Source: Paludibacter sp. (GTDB lineage Bacteria; Bacteroidota; Bacteroidia; Bacteroidales; Paludibacteraceae). From it: a stretch of 64,000 nucleotides of DNA. Every line of letters begins with the position of its first letter. Position 1 is the stretch's first letter. This document shows, in pieces, positions 55,161 through 64,000 of the stretch. The stretch spans positions 186,001 through 250,000 of the forward strand of contig NZ_WASO01000015.1 of the NCBI RefSeq assembly GCF_009712605.1, read 5' to 3'. A model generated the notes under the pieces. That model was given only the letters and a program-made list of their open reading frames with translations. It searched no databases and was not told where the DNA came from. A program made the position numbers and the translations under genes.

Positions 55161-56765
55161 ATGGTGATAAAAGTTAGGTTACAAGCAAGATTATCAATAT
55201 ATTTGGTCCTCGTAGGGTTATTGTTGAGCAGTTTTATTTTTAGTCAGAAAACATATAAGAATCCCATTATCACGGGAATGAATCCCGACCCGAGTATTTG
55301 CCGTGTCAATGACGATTTTTATATGGTTACTGCTACATTTGAGTATTTTCCGGGCCTTCCAATTTATCATAGCAAAGACTTGGTGCATTGGAAAATGATC
55401 GGATATGTGTTGTCCCGGGCAAACAACTGTCCGGTAGGAGGGGCATCCTCATCAGGGGGCAATTTTGCTCCGGCACTGCGTTACCACAACGGCACCTTTT
55501 ACGTCTCATGCACAAATTATGGCGGAAATGGCTCGCAGGGAGTATTTTACGTAACAGCCAAAAATCCGGCAGGGCCATGGTCTGACCCGATTTGGATAGG
55601 CAACTGGAATGTCGATCCTTCGATGATGTTTGCCAACGATAGCATGTACTGGATCAGTCCCGACAACAAGGGCGGTTTTATGACAGGAACTATCAATGCT
55701 GCTACAGGAAAATTTATAACGCCGCTACGGAAAGTTGCCGCCGGACTGGGTGGTTCATCCCCCGAAGGGCCGCACATGTACAAAATAAACGGTTATTATT
55801 ATCTGATGTCAGCCGAAGGTGGCACCGGATACGAACACCGGGAAGTGATTCAGAGAAGCAAAACGCCTTGGGGACCGTTTGATGCAAGCCCTTACAATCC
55901 GGTTGTGTCCAATATGAAGGTTCCCCAAAGCCCGATTCAGGCTATAGGACATGCCGATTTGTTACAATTGGCGGATAGCAGTTGGTGGTTAGTTTGTCTG
56001 GGTATCCGACCTACCGGAGGTAAATTTCATCACTTAGGAAGAGAAACGTATCTTGCTCCTGTTACCTGGAGCCCGGATGGCTGGCCCAAGGGAGGTGTCG
56101 ATGGGGTGGTGAAAGAGCGGTTTCCATGCCCGAATCTTCCCGAACATGTTTGGGAGAAAGAGCCAGTTCGTGATAATTTTGACAGCAGTGTTTTGCGGTT
56201 ACCCTGGAATTTTCTCAGAGTGCCGTATGGTCAAGATTGGTCATTAACCGAAAAACCCGGCTACCTCAGGCTAAAAGGATCCGGCGTCAGTTTGAACGAT
56301 AAAGACTCGCCTGCTTTTGTGGGGCGCAGGCAAACGGCATTCAATGTGACGGCTTCATCCAAAATAAGTTTTATACCGACAGCGGCAAATGAAGAAGCCG
56401 GTTTGACGGTTCGCGGTGATGATCATAACCATTTTGACTTATTGATTACAAAGGTGAAAGGAACGCGGGTTGCCATGTTCCGAAAATACCTGAAAGGCAA
56501 AATTACCGGCGTGAATTCCCGACAAATTGCTGATGGCGACATCGTTTTACGCATAACTGCTACGGAAAATCAGTACAAATTCTGGGTGCTGCAGGAAGGA
56601 AAACCTGACAGGCTGCTTGGTTCTGCGTTGACCAAAGACATATCTACCGAGATGATCGGAGGTTTTACCGGTACGTATATTGGTATGTATGCTTCCGGAA
56701 ATGGGCGGGCGAATGCCAATCCTGCCGATTTTGACTGGTTCGATTATGCAGAGGGGATTAATTGA
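55161..56765 (+). CDS. GH43 glycosidase with C-terminal beta-sandwich
   Basis: 534 residues, signal peptide about 1-29. Five-bladed propeller (about 33-315) with catalytic base Asp43 (MNPDPS), pKa modulator Asp152 (NVDPSMM) and acid Glu202 (SPEGPHMY). The C-terminal domain (about 335-530, LPWNFLRVPYG..., GLTVRGDDHNHFDLLIT, TYIGMYASGNG) is the beta-xylosidase-type concanavalin-like fold. Such enzymes are beta-xylosidases or alpha-L-arabinofuranosidases. Arabinofuranosidase activity would suit arabinosylated xyloglucan. The start is three bases after the GH39 stop. Confidence 0.9.
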   Translation: MVIKVRLQARLSIYLVLVGLLLSSFIFSQKTYKNPIITGMNPDPSICRVNDDFYMVTATFEYFPGLPIYHSKDLVHWKMIGYVLSRANNCPVGGASSSGGNFAPALRYHNGTFYVSCTNYGGNGSQGVFYVTAKNPAGPWSDPIWIGNWNVDPSMMFANDSMYWISPDNKGGFMTGTINAATGKFITPLRKVAAGLGGSSPEGPHMYKINGYYYLMSAEGGTGYEHREVIQRSKTPWGPFDASPYNPVVSNMKVPQSPIQAIGHADLLQLADSSWWLVCLGIRPTGGKFHHLGRETYLAPVTWSPDGWPKGGVDGVVKERFPCPNLPEHVWEKEPVRDNFDSSVLRLPWNFLRVPYGQDWSLTEKPGYLRLKGSGVSLNDKDSPAFVGRRQTAFNVTASSKISFIPTAANEEAGLTVRGDDHNHFDLLITKVKGTRVAMFRKYLKGKITGVNSRQIADGDIVLRITATENQYKFWVLQEGKPDRLLGSALTKDISTEMIGGFTGTYIGMYASGNGRANANPADFDWFDYAEGIN

Positions 56766-56842
56766 AGAAAAAGGATGGTTAAGCCAAGCGAAGAAATTCG
56801 ACTTTTAGTGTATTGATTTGATAATTAGAAAAATATATTTAC

Positions 56843-58834
56843 GTGAAAAACATCAGAATAATCTCATTGCTTTTTATTTCATTATTTTCGATTCAGGTTT
56901 GTTTGTCTATGACCACTCCTGTTGAAATGCGACTATTATCTCCGGATAAACAAATAGTATTGCAACTAGAAGTTGGTTCAGATCTAAGCTGGACTTTAGT
57001 TCAGGCCGGCGAAACAATAATATCTCCTTCAAATATTTCTCTGCTGTTGGCTGACGGAACAATATTAGGAAAAGATGCTAAGATAAAGTCAACCCAAAGA
57101 ACTACGATAAACTCGACAATCAAAGCGGTTAATTACCGAAAGCAAGAGATCGCGGACAATTATAATCAGATGACCATTACCTTCAAAGGTGATTATGGTT
57201 TGATTTTCAGAGCTTATAACGACGGCGTTGCCTACCGTTTCTTTTCCACGAAGAAAGATGGAATTGTGATTGCCGATGAGCAGGCAAACTTTAATTTCAA
57301 AACCGACCACAAGGGCTGGGTCCCTTACACGCGCGATCCACGCGAGGGTGACAAATTTCAAACTCCTTTTGAAATTATCTACGACCAGACAAATATCTCG
57401 CAATTCCGCATCGATTCCCTTGCAATTCTTCCTTTACTGGTCGATCTGGGAAACCAAAAGAAAGCCCTGCTGATGGAAACTGATTTGGAAGATTATCCCG
57501 GAATGTACCTCAATCTCAATAAACAAACAAAACAGGGATTTGTAGGTGTTTTCCCAAAATCTCCCCTGAATGAGAGAGTTGGTGGCTACGAAAATTTGAA
57601 TTACTGGGTAAGCAAACGGGCCGATTTTATTGCTAAAACCTCGAAAGCACGCGAATTTCCGTGGCGTGTGGTTTTTATCAGTAAAAACGATAAAGAATTA
57701 GCAGATAACGACATGGTGCAACGATTGGCCGCTCCTTCACGTATTGCAGATACTTCGTGGATCAAGCCCGGAAAAGTAGCCTGGGACTGGTGGAACAACT
57801 GGAATATCTCGCACGTCGATTTCAGAGCCGGAATTAATACACAGACCTACAAATATTACATCGATTTTGCCTCGGAGTACGGGGTTGAATATGTGGTGCT
57901 TGATGAAGGTTGGTACAAAGGGCGTGATATACTCACTTCATCAGATGAAATCGACCTTAAAACGATACTCGATTATGCTAAAAGTAAAAATGTAGGAATT
58001 ATCCTTTGGTCTGCCTGGCACGATTTGGATATTGTGAAGGAAAAAGCCTTTGCGAAATATGCAGCTATGGGCGTAAAGGGCTTTAAAGTGGACTTTTTCG
58101 ACCGTGACGATCAAAAATCGATGCGCTCGTGCTACGACATAGCACAACTGGCAGCACAGCATAAAATGTTGCTCGATTATCATGGCATGAAACCTTCAGG
58201 CATACAAAAAACGTGGCCTAACGTGGTGAATTTTGAAGGTGTAAAAGGGATGGAAAATGTAAAATGGGCGCATGATAACATGCCGCCTTACGATGTTACA
58301 CTTCCGTTTATCCGAATGATGGCTGGCCCGATGGATTATACTCCGGGAGCCATGCGAAATGCTACAAAAGAAAATTTCCAACCGTCTAACTCAATGCCTA
58401 TGAGTCAGGGAACCCGTGTGCATCAAATGGCAATGTATGTGGTGTTTGAAGCTCCGTTGCAGATGTTGTGCGACAATCCCACCGCTTACCGCAAGGAAGC
58501 CGAATGTACACGTTTTATGGTGAAAGTGCCAACAGTAACAGATCGCACAGTGGTTTTGGATGCGAAAGTTTCAGAATATATAGTGACGGCTCGCAGCAAA
58601 AATGATAACTGGTATGTTGGAGCATTAACCAACTGGGATGCCCGCACGCTGACAGTCGATTTGTCATTTCTGCCCGAAGGAAAATATAAAGCCGAAATAT
58701 TCAGCGATGGCATCAACGCCGACCGCGATGCCACTGATTTCAAACGTGAGGAAAAGATATTAACCAATAAAGATAAGATAGTAATTAATCTGGCAACAGC
58801 TGGTGGTTGGGCTGCCCGGTTCGAAAAACAATAA
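56843..58834 (+). CDS. GH97 glycosidase, retaining alpha-galactosidase type
   Basis: 663 residues from GTG 56843, signal peptide about 1-22. GH97 layout: N-terminal beta-sandwich (about 25-280), TIM barrel (about 290-560) and C-terminal beta-domain. The KVDFFDRDDQ segment places Asp417 as nucleophile and Glu465 (NFEGVKG) as acid/base. These fit the retaining alpha-galactosidase branch (BtGH97b uses Asp415/Glu470) and not the inverting SusB branch that uses three Glu. It therefore most likely removes alpha-linked galactose or a similar sugar. Alpha-galactose is not a usual xyloglucan decoration. Confidence 0.88.
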   Translation: MKNIRIISLLFISLFSIQVCLSMTTPVEMRLLSPDKQIVLQLEVGSDLSWTLVQAGETIISPSNISLLLADGTILGKDAKIKSTQRTTINSTIKAVNYRKQEIADNYNQMTITFKGDYGLIFRAYNDGVAYRFFSTKKDGIVIADEQANFNFKTDHKGWVPYTRDPREGDKFQTPFEIIYDQTNISQFRIDSLAILPLLVDLGNQKKALLMETDLEDYPGMYLNLNKQTKQGFVGVFPKSPLNERVGGYENLNYWVSKRADFIAKTSKAREFPWRVVFISKNDKELADNDMVQRLAAPSRIADTSWIKPGKVAWDWWNNWNISHVDFRAGINTQTYKYYIDFASEYGVEYVVLDEGWYKGRDILTSSDEIDLKTILDYAKSKNVGIILWSAWHDLDIVKEKAFAKYAAMGVKGFKVDFFDRDDQKSMRSCYDIAQLAAQHKMLLDYHGMKPSGIQKTWPNVVNFEGVKGMENVKWAHDNMPPYDVTLPFIRMMAGPMDYTPGAMRNATKENFQPSNSMPMSQGTRVHQMAMYVVFEAPLQMLCDNPTAYRKEAECTRFMVKVPTVTDRTVVLDAKVSEYIVTARSKNDNWYVGALTNWDARTLTVDLSFLPEGKYKAEIFSDGINADRDATDFKREEKILTNKDKIVINLATAGGWAARFEKQ

Positions 58835-58846
58835 GAGACAACTACC

Positions 58847-60784
58847 ATGAAAAAAAACATTTTAAGTATCGTTCTTTGTTTCTTTGCGTCGTTGGTTTCA
58901 GCGCAAATATCGTTGCCCAAGGTTTTTGGCGATAGTATGGTTTTGCAGCGCGATATTCGCATTCCTGTATGGGGAAATGCTGTACCCGGTACGCAAATTG
59001 TTGCCAAGCTTGGAAATAGTGAGGTTAAAGCAAAAACCGATGAAGCGGGAAAATGGATGGTTCGCTTTCCTAAATTCAAAGCGGGCGGCCCATATACCCT
59101 TACAATTGCTGAAGCGGGAACGCCGGAGACTAAGATTCAATGCAAGGAAATTCTTATTGGCGATGTGTGGCTGGCTTCCGGTCAATCCAACATGGACTGG
59201 TCAGTAAAACAGGCTCAGAATGCAGCAAACGAGATAGCAAAAGCCAATTATCCTCAGATACGCTTCATCGTTGTGGCGCAGGATATGAAATTAACGCCGC
59301 AAAACGATATTCTTTCGGGCAAATGGAAAGTTTGCGACCCGACAAATGTGAAAGATTTTTCGGCTGTGGCGTATTACTTTGCGCGCAAGATACATACCGA
59401 TCAAAATGTGCCAATCGGGATTGTACAGCCTTCACGGGGCGGCACTCCGGTTGAAGCGTGGACAAGTCGCGAGAAATTGCTCTCATCGCCCATCACACGG
59501 GCAAGGACGCTGAGCAACGACACGCTCACACCAATGCACTTTGTGAAGGACAGCCTGAGCTGGGTTCGTTTGTGGAACATTGTGTATAACCCTCAAAACA
59601 ATACCGATAAAGTTGTTCCGACAATAGATTACGATGATGCTGCCTGGCCGACTGTAGAAATGCCCCGACTGATTAAAGATTTCGGAATTGGAGCTTACGA
59701 AGGAATGATTTGGATGCGAAAGAAGATTCAGTTGTCCGAATCCTTTTCAGGAAAAGACCTGATACTGAATATCGGGCATCCCGAAATGAATTATTCGCTC
59801 TATTTTAATGGCGTTGAAGTCTGTAAATCCGTCTGGAATAGCTCTCAGAATCACTCCTATAAGATTCCGGCAGGCATTGTGAAGAAAGGAGAGAATACCA
59901 TTGCCATCCGAATCGCGATGATATGGAGCGGAGGTGGAATAAATCCACCTGCAGAAGATTTATATCTGGCTGATGGAAATTCAAAATTATCTTTGGCCGG
60001 TAAGTGGAAATATCAAAAAAATCTTGAATCCACTTTTCCTAAGATATTCAATTATCAGTATTATCCTACGGTGCTCTACAATTCAATGGTTCATCCCCTT
60101 ATTCCATTCGGGATCAAAGGATTTCTCTGGTATCAGGGAGAAGCAAACGACTCGGCAGCGTATAATTACCGGAAATTATTTCCGATGATGATTGCAGACT
60201 GGAGAGCACGTTGGGGGCAGGGTAACCTTCCGTTCTTATTTGTACAGTTGGCAAATTACAAGAAAATACAGCCGAAACCGATGGAAAGCGAATGGGCCGA
60301 ATTGCGTGAAGCACAAACCATGACACTTTCACAACCCAATACCGGAATGGCTTGTATTATTGATATTGGAGATGCAGAAACCATTCACCCGCTGAACAAA
60401 CAAGAAGTGGGTCGTCGGTTGGCATTGATTGCTGAAAAGCAGGTGTATAAACAAAATGTAATCGCAAGTGGGCCAATGTTTAAAAGTCTCAGCATCATTG
60501 GGGGAGAAATTCATATTCGTTTTTCACATGCAGAAAAAGGACTGAAAACCAGTGATGGAAAAGAAGTGACCGGCTTTGCTATTGCCGGCGATGACAAACA
60601 ATTTTATTGGGCAAAAGCAACAATAAAAGGCGATCAGGTGGTGGTTTTTCCCGACAAAGTAAGCAAGCCGGTAGCCGTGCGTTATGCCTGGGCGGATAAT
60701 CCGGTTTGCAATCTGATGAATTCGGAAGGATTGCCTGCTGTACCATTCAGAACGGACGAATGGAAAGGTATTACTCAGAAATAG
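58847..60784 (+). CDS. SGNH sialate O-acetylesterase-like carbohydrate esterase (CE20-like)
   Basis: 645 residues, signal peptide about 1-19. The SGNH domain is split: block I SGQSNMDW with Ser114 comes at about 111, while WYQGEAND (about 427) and the Asp/His block DAETIHP (about 508-512) come much later. An inserted beta-sandwich with DYDDAAWPTVEMP and IWMRKKIQL (about 260-370) lies between. This interrupted layout is that of 'sialate O-acetylesterase' proteins, among which xyloglucan acetylesterases (CE20) are known. Deacetylation of galactosyl side chains before GH42 action is the likely role. It starts 12 bases after the GH97 stop. Confidence 0.85.
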   Translation: MKKNILSIVLCFFASLVSAQISLPKVFGDSMVLQRDIRIPVWGNAVPGTQIVAKLGNSEVKAKTDEAGKWMVRFPKFKAGGPYTLTIAEAGTPETKIQCKEILIGDVWLASGQSNMDWSVKQAQNAANEIAKANYPQIRFIVVAQDMKLTPQNDILSGKWKVCDPTNVKDFSAVAYYFARKIHTDQNVPIGIVQPSRGGTPVEAWTSREKLLSSPITRARTLSNDTLTPMHFVKDSLSWVRLWNIVYNPQNNTDKVVPTIDYDDAAWPTVEMPRLIKDFGIGAYEGMIWMRKKIQLSESFSGKDLILNIGHPEMNYSLYFNGVEVCKSVWNSSQNHSYKIPAGIVKKGENTIAIRIAMIWSGGGINPPAEDLYLADGNSKLSLAGKWKYQKNLESTFPKIFNYQYYPTVLYNSMVHPLIPFGIKGFLWYQGEANDSAAYNYRKLFPMMIADWRARWGQGNLPFLFVQLANYKKIQPKPMESEWAELREAQTMTLSQPNTGMACIIDIGDAETIHPLNKQEVGRRLALIAEKQVYKQNVIASGPMFKSLSIIGGEIHIRFSHAEKGLKTSDGKEVTGFAIAGDDKQFYWAKATIKGDQVVVFPDKVSKPVAVRYAWADNPVCNLMNSEGLPAVPFRTDEWKGITQK

Positions 60785-60858
60785 GCATCATACTTTTACG
60801 AATCAATTAATTAGTCCGTATCGCAGTTGCTCGTTTAACCGTTAAAATCAAATTATAC

Positions 60859-62898
60859 ATGAAAAACTCCAGGTTTTTGTTGCTTTTTATTGTTACTATG
60901 TTTTTTGGCTGCGTGTTGCAAGCCCAAGGATTGTATGTTGGAACCAATTACCATCCTCACGATGATAAGAATATCGAAAAAATTAAGAGTGATATTCAGT
61001 TAATGAAAGCCGCAGGTTTCACGGTGGTACGCATGGGCCATTTGGCATGGGATAGCTACGAACCGGCTGAAGGTCAGTTTGACTTTGAGTGGTTTGATAA
61101 GGTAATGGATATGATGAACGAGGCAGGTATTAAGGTTATTCTGGATATTGCCGTACATCCAGCCCCTATTTGGTTGCACAAGAAATTCCCATCGATAGAT
61201 GTGGTCAGTGCTACCGGCAACCAGTTATATCCCAACCACCGCTATATGGACGATGCGGGAGATCCCAACTATCAAAAGTATGCGCTTCGATATACCGACA
61301 TGCTGACAAAAAGATATGCCAAACACCCGGCATTGTTGGCGTTTGGCGTTGATAACGAGTCAGGTGACGGCCCTATTTCTTATTCAGAAACTGTTCGGTT
61401 ACGGTTTGCCGAGTGGTTGCACAAGAAATACGGTACTCTTGAAGAGTTGAATACAGCGTGGGCTACCCAACGTTGGTCGCGTCGGTTGAACAACTTTGAA
61501 GAAGTTGGTCTTCCATCCGAAGGACAGAAAAACGGCGCTCCCGAAAAAATCTTAGACTTCCGCACGTTTGTTTCCAGCGAAGTGAATAACTTTTTGTTTG
61601 CCGTTTTGGATAAAGTCAACAGCAATGCGCCGGGTGTCCTCACAAATACCAATGCCTGGTACTATAGCCCGTTGAAATATATCGACTGGTCTGAAATTGC
61701 ATATTCGGGAAAAATGGCTCGTGAAGGTTGTGGTTTTTATCCCGGAAGCTCCCTGACCACAAACTGGGGCGTAATGAATGCAGCATTTGGAATATCAAGA
61801 ATTCAATTCGAGAGTACTAATCCTTTTTGGTGCAGTGAGTTTACGACGATGACAGCTGTCCCCAATTCAATTCGCAAATCGGCGTATGCCACATTGATGT
61901 ATGGCAATCAGATGGTTTGCGGATGGACATGGCAAAGCATGTGGGGCGGAGAAGAGCAATACCTGGAAGGAATGTTGGATTGGGATGGAGTTCCGAATCG
62001 TAAGTACGAAGAATATAAGAAAATAGCCTCCGAATTTAAAAAGATTGAAAAGTATTTCCCCTACAAATCGCAACCGGAAGTCGGCCTTGCATTTTCTTTC
62101 CCGAGTCAAATAGCCAGTAGTTCATTCCCGGAACAACAGGAAAATCAGCTGCAAGCCTGCTGGAATCTTTTTTACTCGCGCAATATGGATGCAAATGTTG
62201 TGGAAATCAGTAAAAGCGCATTGAAATATAAAGTGCTTTTTGTTCCCGGTATTACGGTTATGGATGACTTGACAGCCAATAAAATCCGTGAATTTGTAAA
62301 AAATGGAGGTACGGTAATCATGACCAGCAATTCGGCTTTGGTGGATGCTTCGGGGCAGGTATTTAAATCAACTCACCCCGGAAAATTAAGCGATGTCTTT
62401 GGAATCCGGATCGGTAGTTTCGAAGAAACCGAGTCGATGAATGAGATTTCACGCAAATCTTATAAAGGAAAAGCTCTTGAATTTACATACAAAGGAAAAG
62501 CCGTTGATATGCAGTCGGCAAGGTTCGATGTAATTGAGCCGAAAGGAGCTGAAGTGATTGGCAGCATTACCAGTCTGGACAAAGATTATCCGATAATGAC
62601 TTCAAATAAATATGGTAAAGGCCGTGCTATTTATGTTGGTTTACCGGCTGATGCCAGTGTTCTCAATCCATTGCTTGATGAGCTTATAGCCCAATTGAAC
62701 ATAAAGAAGGGGCCGGAAGTACCATCGGGCGTTATGGCGCGTCAGATTGATAAAACGCACTTTTTGTATTTGAATGTAACAGGAGAACCGAAACAGATAC
62801 CAATGAAGGGGAAATCCAGAAGTATTCTTTTTGATAAGGATTATAACGATAGTTTTACCGTTGCACCTTACGAACCTGAATTTATCGAAACAAAATGA
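60859..62898 (+). CDS. GH42 beta-galactosidase
   Basis: 679 residues, signal peptide about 1-22 (cleavage after LQAQ). TIM barrel about 25-400 with YHPHDD..., acid/base Glu167 (GVDNESG) and probable nucleophile Glu327 (FWCSEFTT). A middle alpha/beta trimerisation domain follows (about 410-610, VLFVPGITVMDDLTANKIREFVKNGGTV), then a C-terminal beta-domain. GH42 enzymes remove beta-galactose and some also alpha-L-arabinopyranose. Here it would trim the galactose of xyloglucan side chains in the periplasm. It is 74 bases after the esterase gene. Confidence 0.88.
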   Translation: MKNSRFLLLFIVTMFFGCVLQAQGLYVGTNYHPHDDKNIEKIKSDIQLMKAAGFTVVRMGHLAWDSYEPAEGQFDFEWFDKVMDMMNEAGIKVILDIAVHPAPIWLHKKFPSIDVVSATGNQLYPNHRYMDDAGDPNYQKYALRYTDMLTKRYAKHPALLAFGVDNESGDGPISYSETVRLRFAEWLHKKYGTLEELNTAWATQRWSRRLNNFEEVGLPSEGQKNGAPEKILDFRTFVSSEVNNFLFAVLDKVNSNAPGVLTNTNAWYYSPLKYIDWSEIAYSGKMAREGCGFYPGSSLTTNWGVMNAAFGISRIQFESTNPFWCSEFTTMTAVPNSIRKSAYATLMYGNQMVCGWTWQSMWGGEEQYLEGMLDWDGVPNRKYEEYKKIASEFKKIEKYFPYKSQPEVGLAFSFPSQIASSSFPEQQENQLQACWNLFYSRNMDANVVEISKSALKYKVLFVPGITVMDDLTANKIREFVKNGGTVIMTSNSALVDASGQVFKSTHPGKLSDVFGIRIGSFEETESMNEISRKSYKGKALEFTYKGKAVDMQSARFDVIEPKGAEVIGSITSLDKDYPIMTSNKYGKGRAIYVGLPADASVLNPLLDELIAQLNIKKGPEVPSGVMARQIDKTHFLYLNVTGEPKQIPMKGKSRSILFDKDYNDSFTVAPYEPEFIETK

Positions 62899-62951
62899 GG
62901 CTTGAAGACAGAAGGCCTTCCTGATTTTCAAAAATAAATTTGATAGATTAA

Positions 62952-64000
62952 ATGGAAAAACACGTATTTAAAATTTTCATGTTGTTTTCGCTCTTAATAA
63001 GCACCGCAAATGCCCAATCTTATGACGTGACGGGGACAGGAGTGAAGACTGAGATTAATGAAAATACTGTCGAAATTCAGTTTTATACCCCTTCCATAGT
63101 AAGGGTTGTAAAATATCCGAAAGGCAGTGTCTGTACAAAACATAGTCTGTCAGTTGTGAAATCACCCGAGAAAGTTTCTTTTAATGCCCAAAGAGTGGGT
63201 GATATTCTTCTGGTGAAAAGTAAAGCGTTGAGCGTAAATATTAATCTAGGTAGTGGTCAGGTAAATTTTTATTCCGCAGCTCAGACACCATTGCTAAAAG
63301 AAAAAGTGGGCGGTACTTCATTTGCCGAGATTAACGATGCAGGAGAAAAATCATTCACCGTATCTCAATCTTTCGAATTAGACAAAGACGAATGCATCTA
63401 CGGGCTGGGGCAACAGCAACAAGGAAAGATGTCTAAACGAAATGTCAGTCTTAAAATGATTCAGGGCAATCTCGATGATTATATCCCGTTTTTCCAATCA
63501 GTTAAGGGATATGGCCTGTTTTGGGACAACTATTCGCCCACGAATTTTGATGATAATCAGGAATGTACAACTTTTAAATCGGAAGTAGGCGATTGCATCG
63601 ATTACTACTTGATGAACGGAGGTAATGCTGATGGTGTGATTGCCTGTATGCGTAACCTGACAGGGCAGGCTCCTATGTTCCCGTTGTGGACGTACGGATT
63701 CTGGCAAAGCCGCGAGCGTTACAAAACTCAGGATGAATTGGTCGATGTTGTGAAGAAATACAGGGAACTCAATGTGCCGCTGGACGGAATCATCCAGGAC
63801 TGGCAATATTGGGGCAATAATTACCTGTGGAATGCGATGGAATTTCTCAATCCTGGATTTCAGGATCCTCAAAAAATGGTGAATGATGTTCATGGGCTTA
63901 ATGCCCACATGATTATCTCCATTTGGAGTTCGTTTGGCCCAAACACGAAGCAATTCAGGGAATTGGAGAAAATGAATGCCTTGTTCAATTTCAAGACCTG
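62952..64000 (+). CDS. GH31 alpha-xylosidase-like enzyme, cut by the window edge
   Basis: An open frame from ATG 62952 (MEKHVFKIFMLFSLLISTANAQS, signal peptide) runs to the window end without a stop, about 349 residues. It has the N-terminal GH31 beta-sandwich (YGLGQQQQGKM) and the start of the barrel, with PLWTYGFWQSRERYKTQDEL and PLDGIIQDWQYWG. The WQSRERY and QDWQYWG segments are characteristic of Bacteroidota alpha-xylosidases rather than alpha-glucosidases. Alpha-xylosidase activity strongly suggests xyloglucan as substrate. The catalytic Asp residues lie beyond the edge. It starts 53 bases after the GH42 stop. Confidence 0.88.
   Translation, partial: MEKHVFKIFMLFSLLISTANAQSYDVTGTGVKTEINENTVEIQFYTPSIVRVVKYPKGSVCTKHSLSVVKSPEKVSFNAQRVGDILLVKSKALSVNINLGSGQVNFYSAAQTPLLKEKVGGTSFAEINDAGEKSFTVSQSFELDKDECIYGLGQQQQGKMSKRNVSLKMIQGNLDDYIPFFQSVKGYGLFWDNYSPTNFDDNQECTTFKSEVGDCIDYYLMNGGNADGVIACMRNLTGQAPMFPLWTYGFWQSRERYKTQDELVDVVKKYRELNVPLDGIIQDWQYWGNNYLWNAMEFLNPGFQDPQKMVNDVHGLNAHMIISIWSSFGPNTKQFRELEKMNALFNFKT

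Overview
This window is a chromosomal segment of a Bacteroidota member, most likely of the order Bacteroidales. The evidence is promoters of the TAnnTTTG type, SusC/SusD-type outer-membrane genes, a hybrid two-component regulator, DUF177/DUF4834/DUF5723-type proteins and a second EF-G like the one described in Bacteroides. Genus cannot be fixed from the sequence. Nearly all genes are on the + strand. Exceptions are the DUF177 gene cut by the left edge, the EF-G paralog, tRNA-His and tRNA-fMet.

Layout. (1) 1-4.8 kb: DUF177 start, a TonB-dependent receptor-like barrel, rpsU, a tyrosine recombinase and the hibernation factor hpf. (2) 4.9-18.4 kb: the core translation/transcription cluster tRNA-Thr(TGT)-Tyr-Gly-Thr(GGT)-tuf-tRNA-Trp-secE-nusG-rplKAJL-rpoBC. 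Its gene order is nearly that of Escherichia coli, and hairpins lie at several gene boundaries. (3) 18.5-24 kb: a metallo-beta-lactamase fold protein, an EF-G paralog on the minus strand whose GTPase motifs are degenerate, aroQ and pyk. (4) 24-34.2 kb: an outer-membrane receptor, a DUF47/PiT phosphate transport pair, DUF5723, an AlkD-like protein, two minus-strand tRNAs, and a two-gene cassette of outer-membrane barrel proteins, one with a helix-hairpin-helix region. (5) 34.2-40 kb: a histidine-controlled leader (peptide MNTTLNLLSHHHQ, then an antiterminator/terminator) ahead of hisG. hisG is separated from hisD by a small inverted-repeat-bounded element. hisD is followed by obgE, a DUF4834 gene, a UbiA-type prenyltransferase and maf rather than by hisC/hisB. 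tRNA-Arg closes the block. (6) 40.7-64 kb: a polysaccharide utilization locus running off the right edge: HTCS regulator, SusC, SusD, a surface glycan-binding protein, BACON-GH5, GH39, GH43, GH97, an SGNH esterase, GH42 and a partial GH31.

The locus in (6) reads as a hemicellulose system, most plausibly for a xyloglucan with galactose/arabinose/xylose side chains. The surface lipoproteins would bind and cut the backbone, SusCD would import the fragments, and periplasmic exo-enzymes and the esterase would strip the side chains. The alpha-galactosidase-type GH97 and the GH39 are unusual partners for such a locus. Two palindromic intergenic elements sit inside the locus, at susC/susD and at SGBP/GH5.

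The most notable signals are the his attenuator, the inverted-repeat elements, the GTPase-degenerate EF-G and the enzyme mix of the polysaccharide locus.
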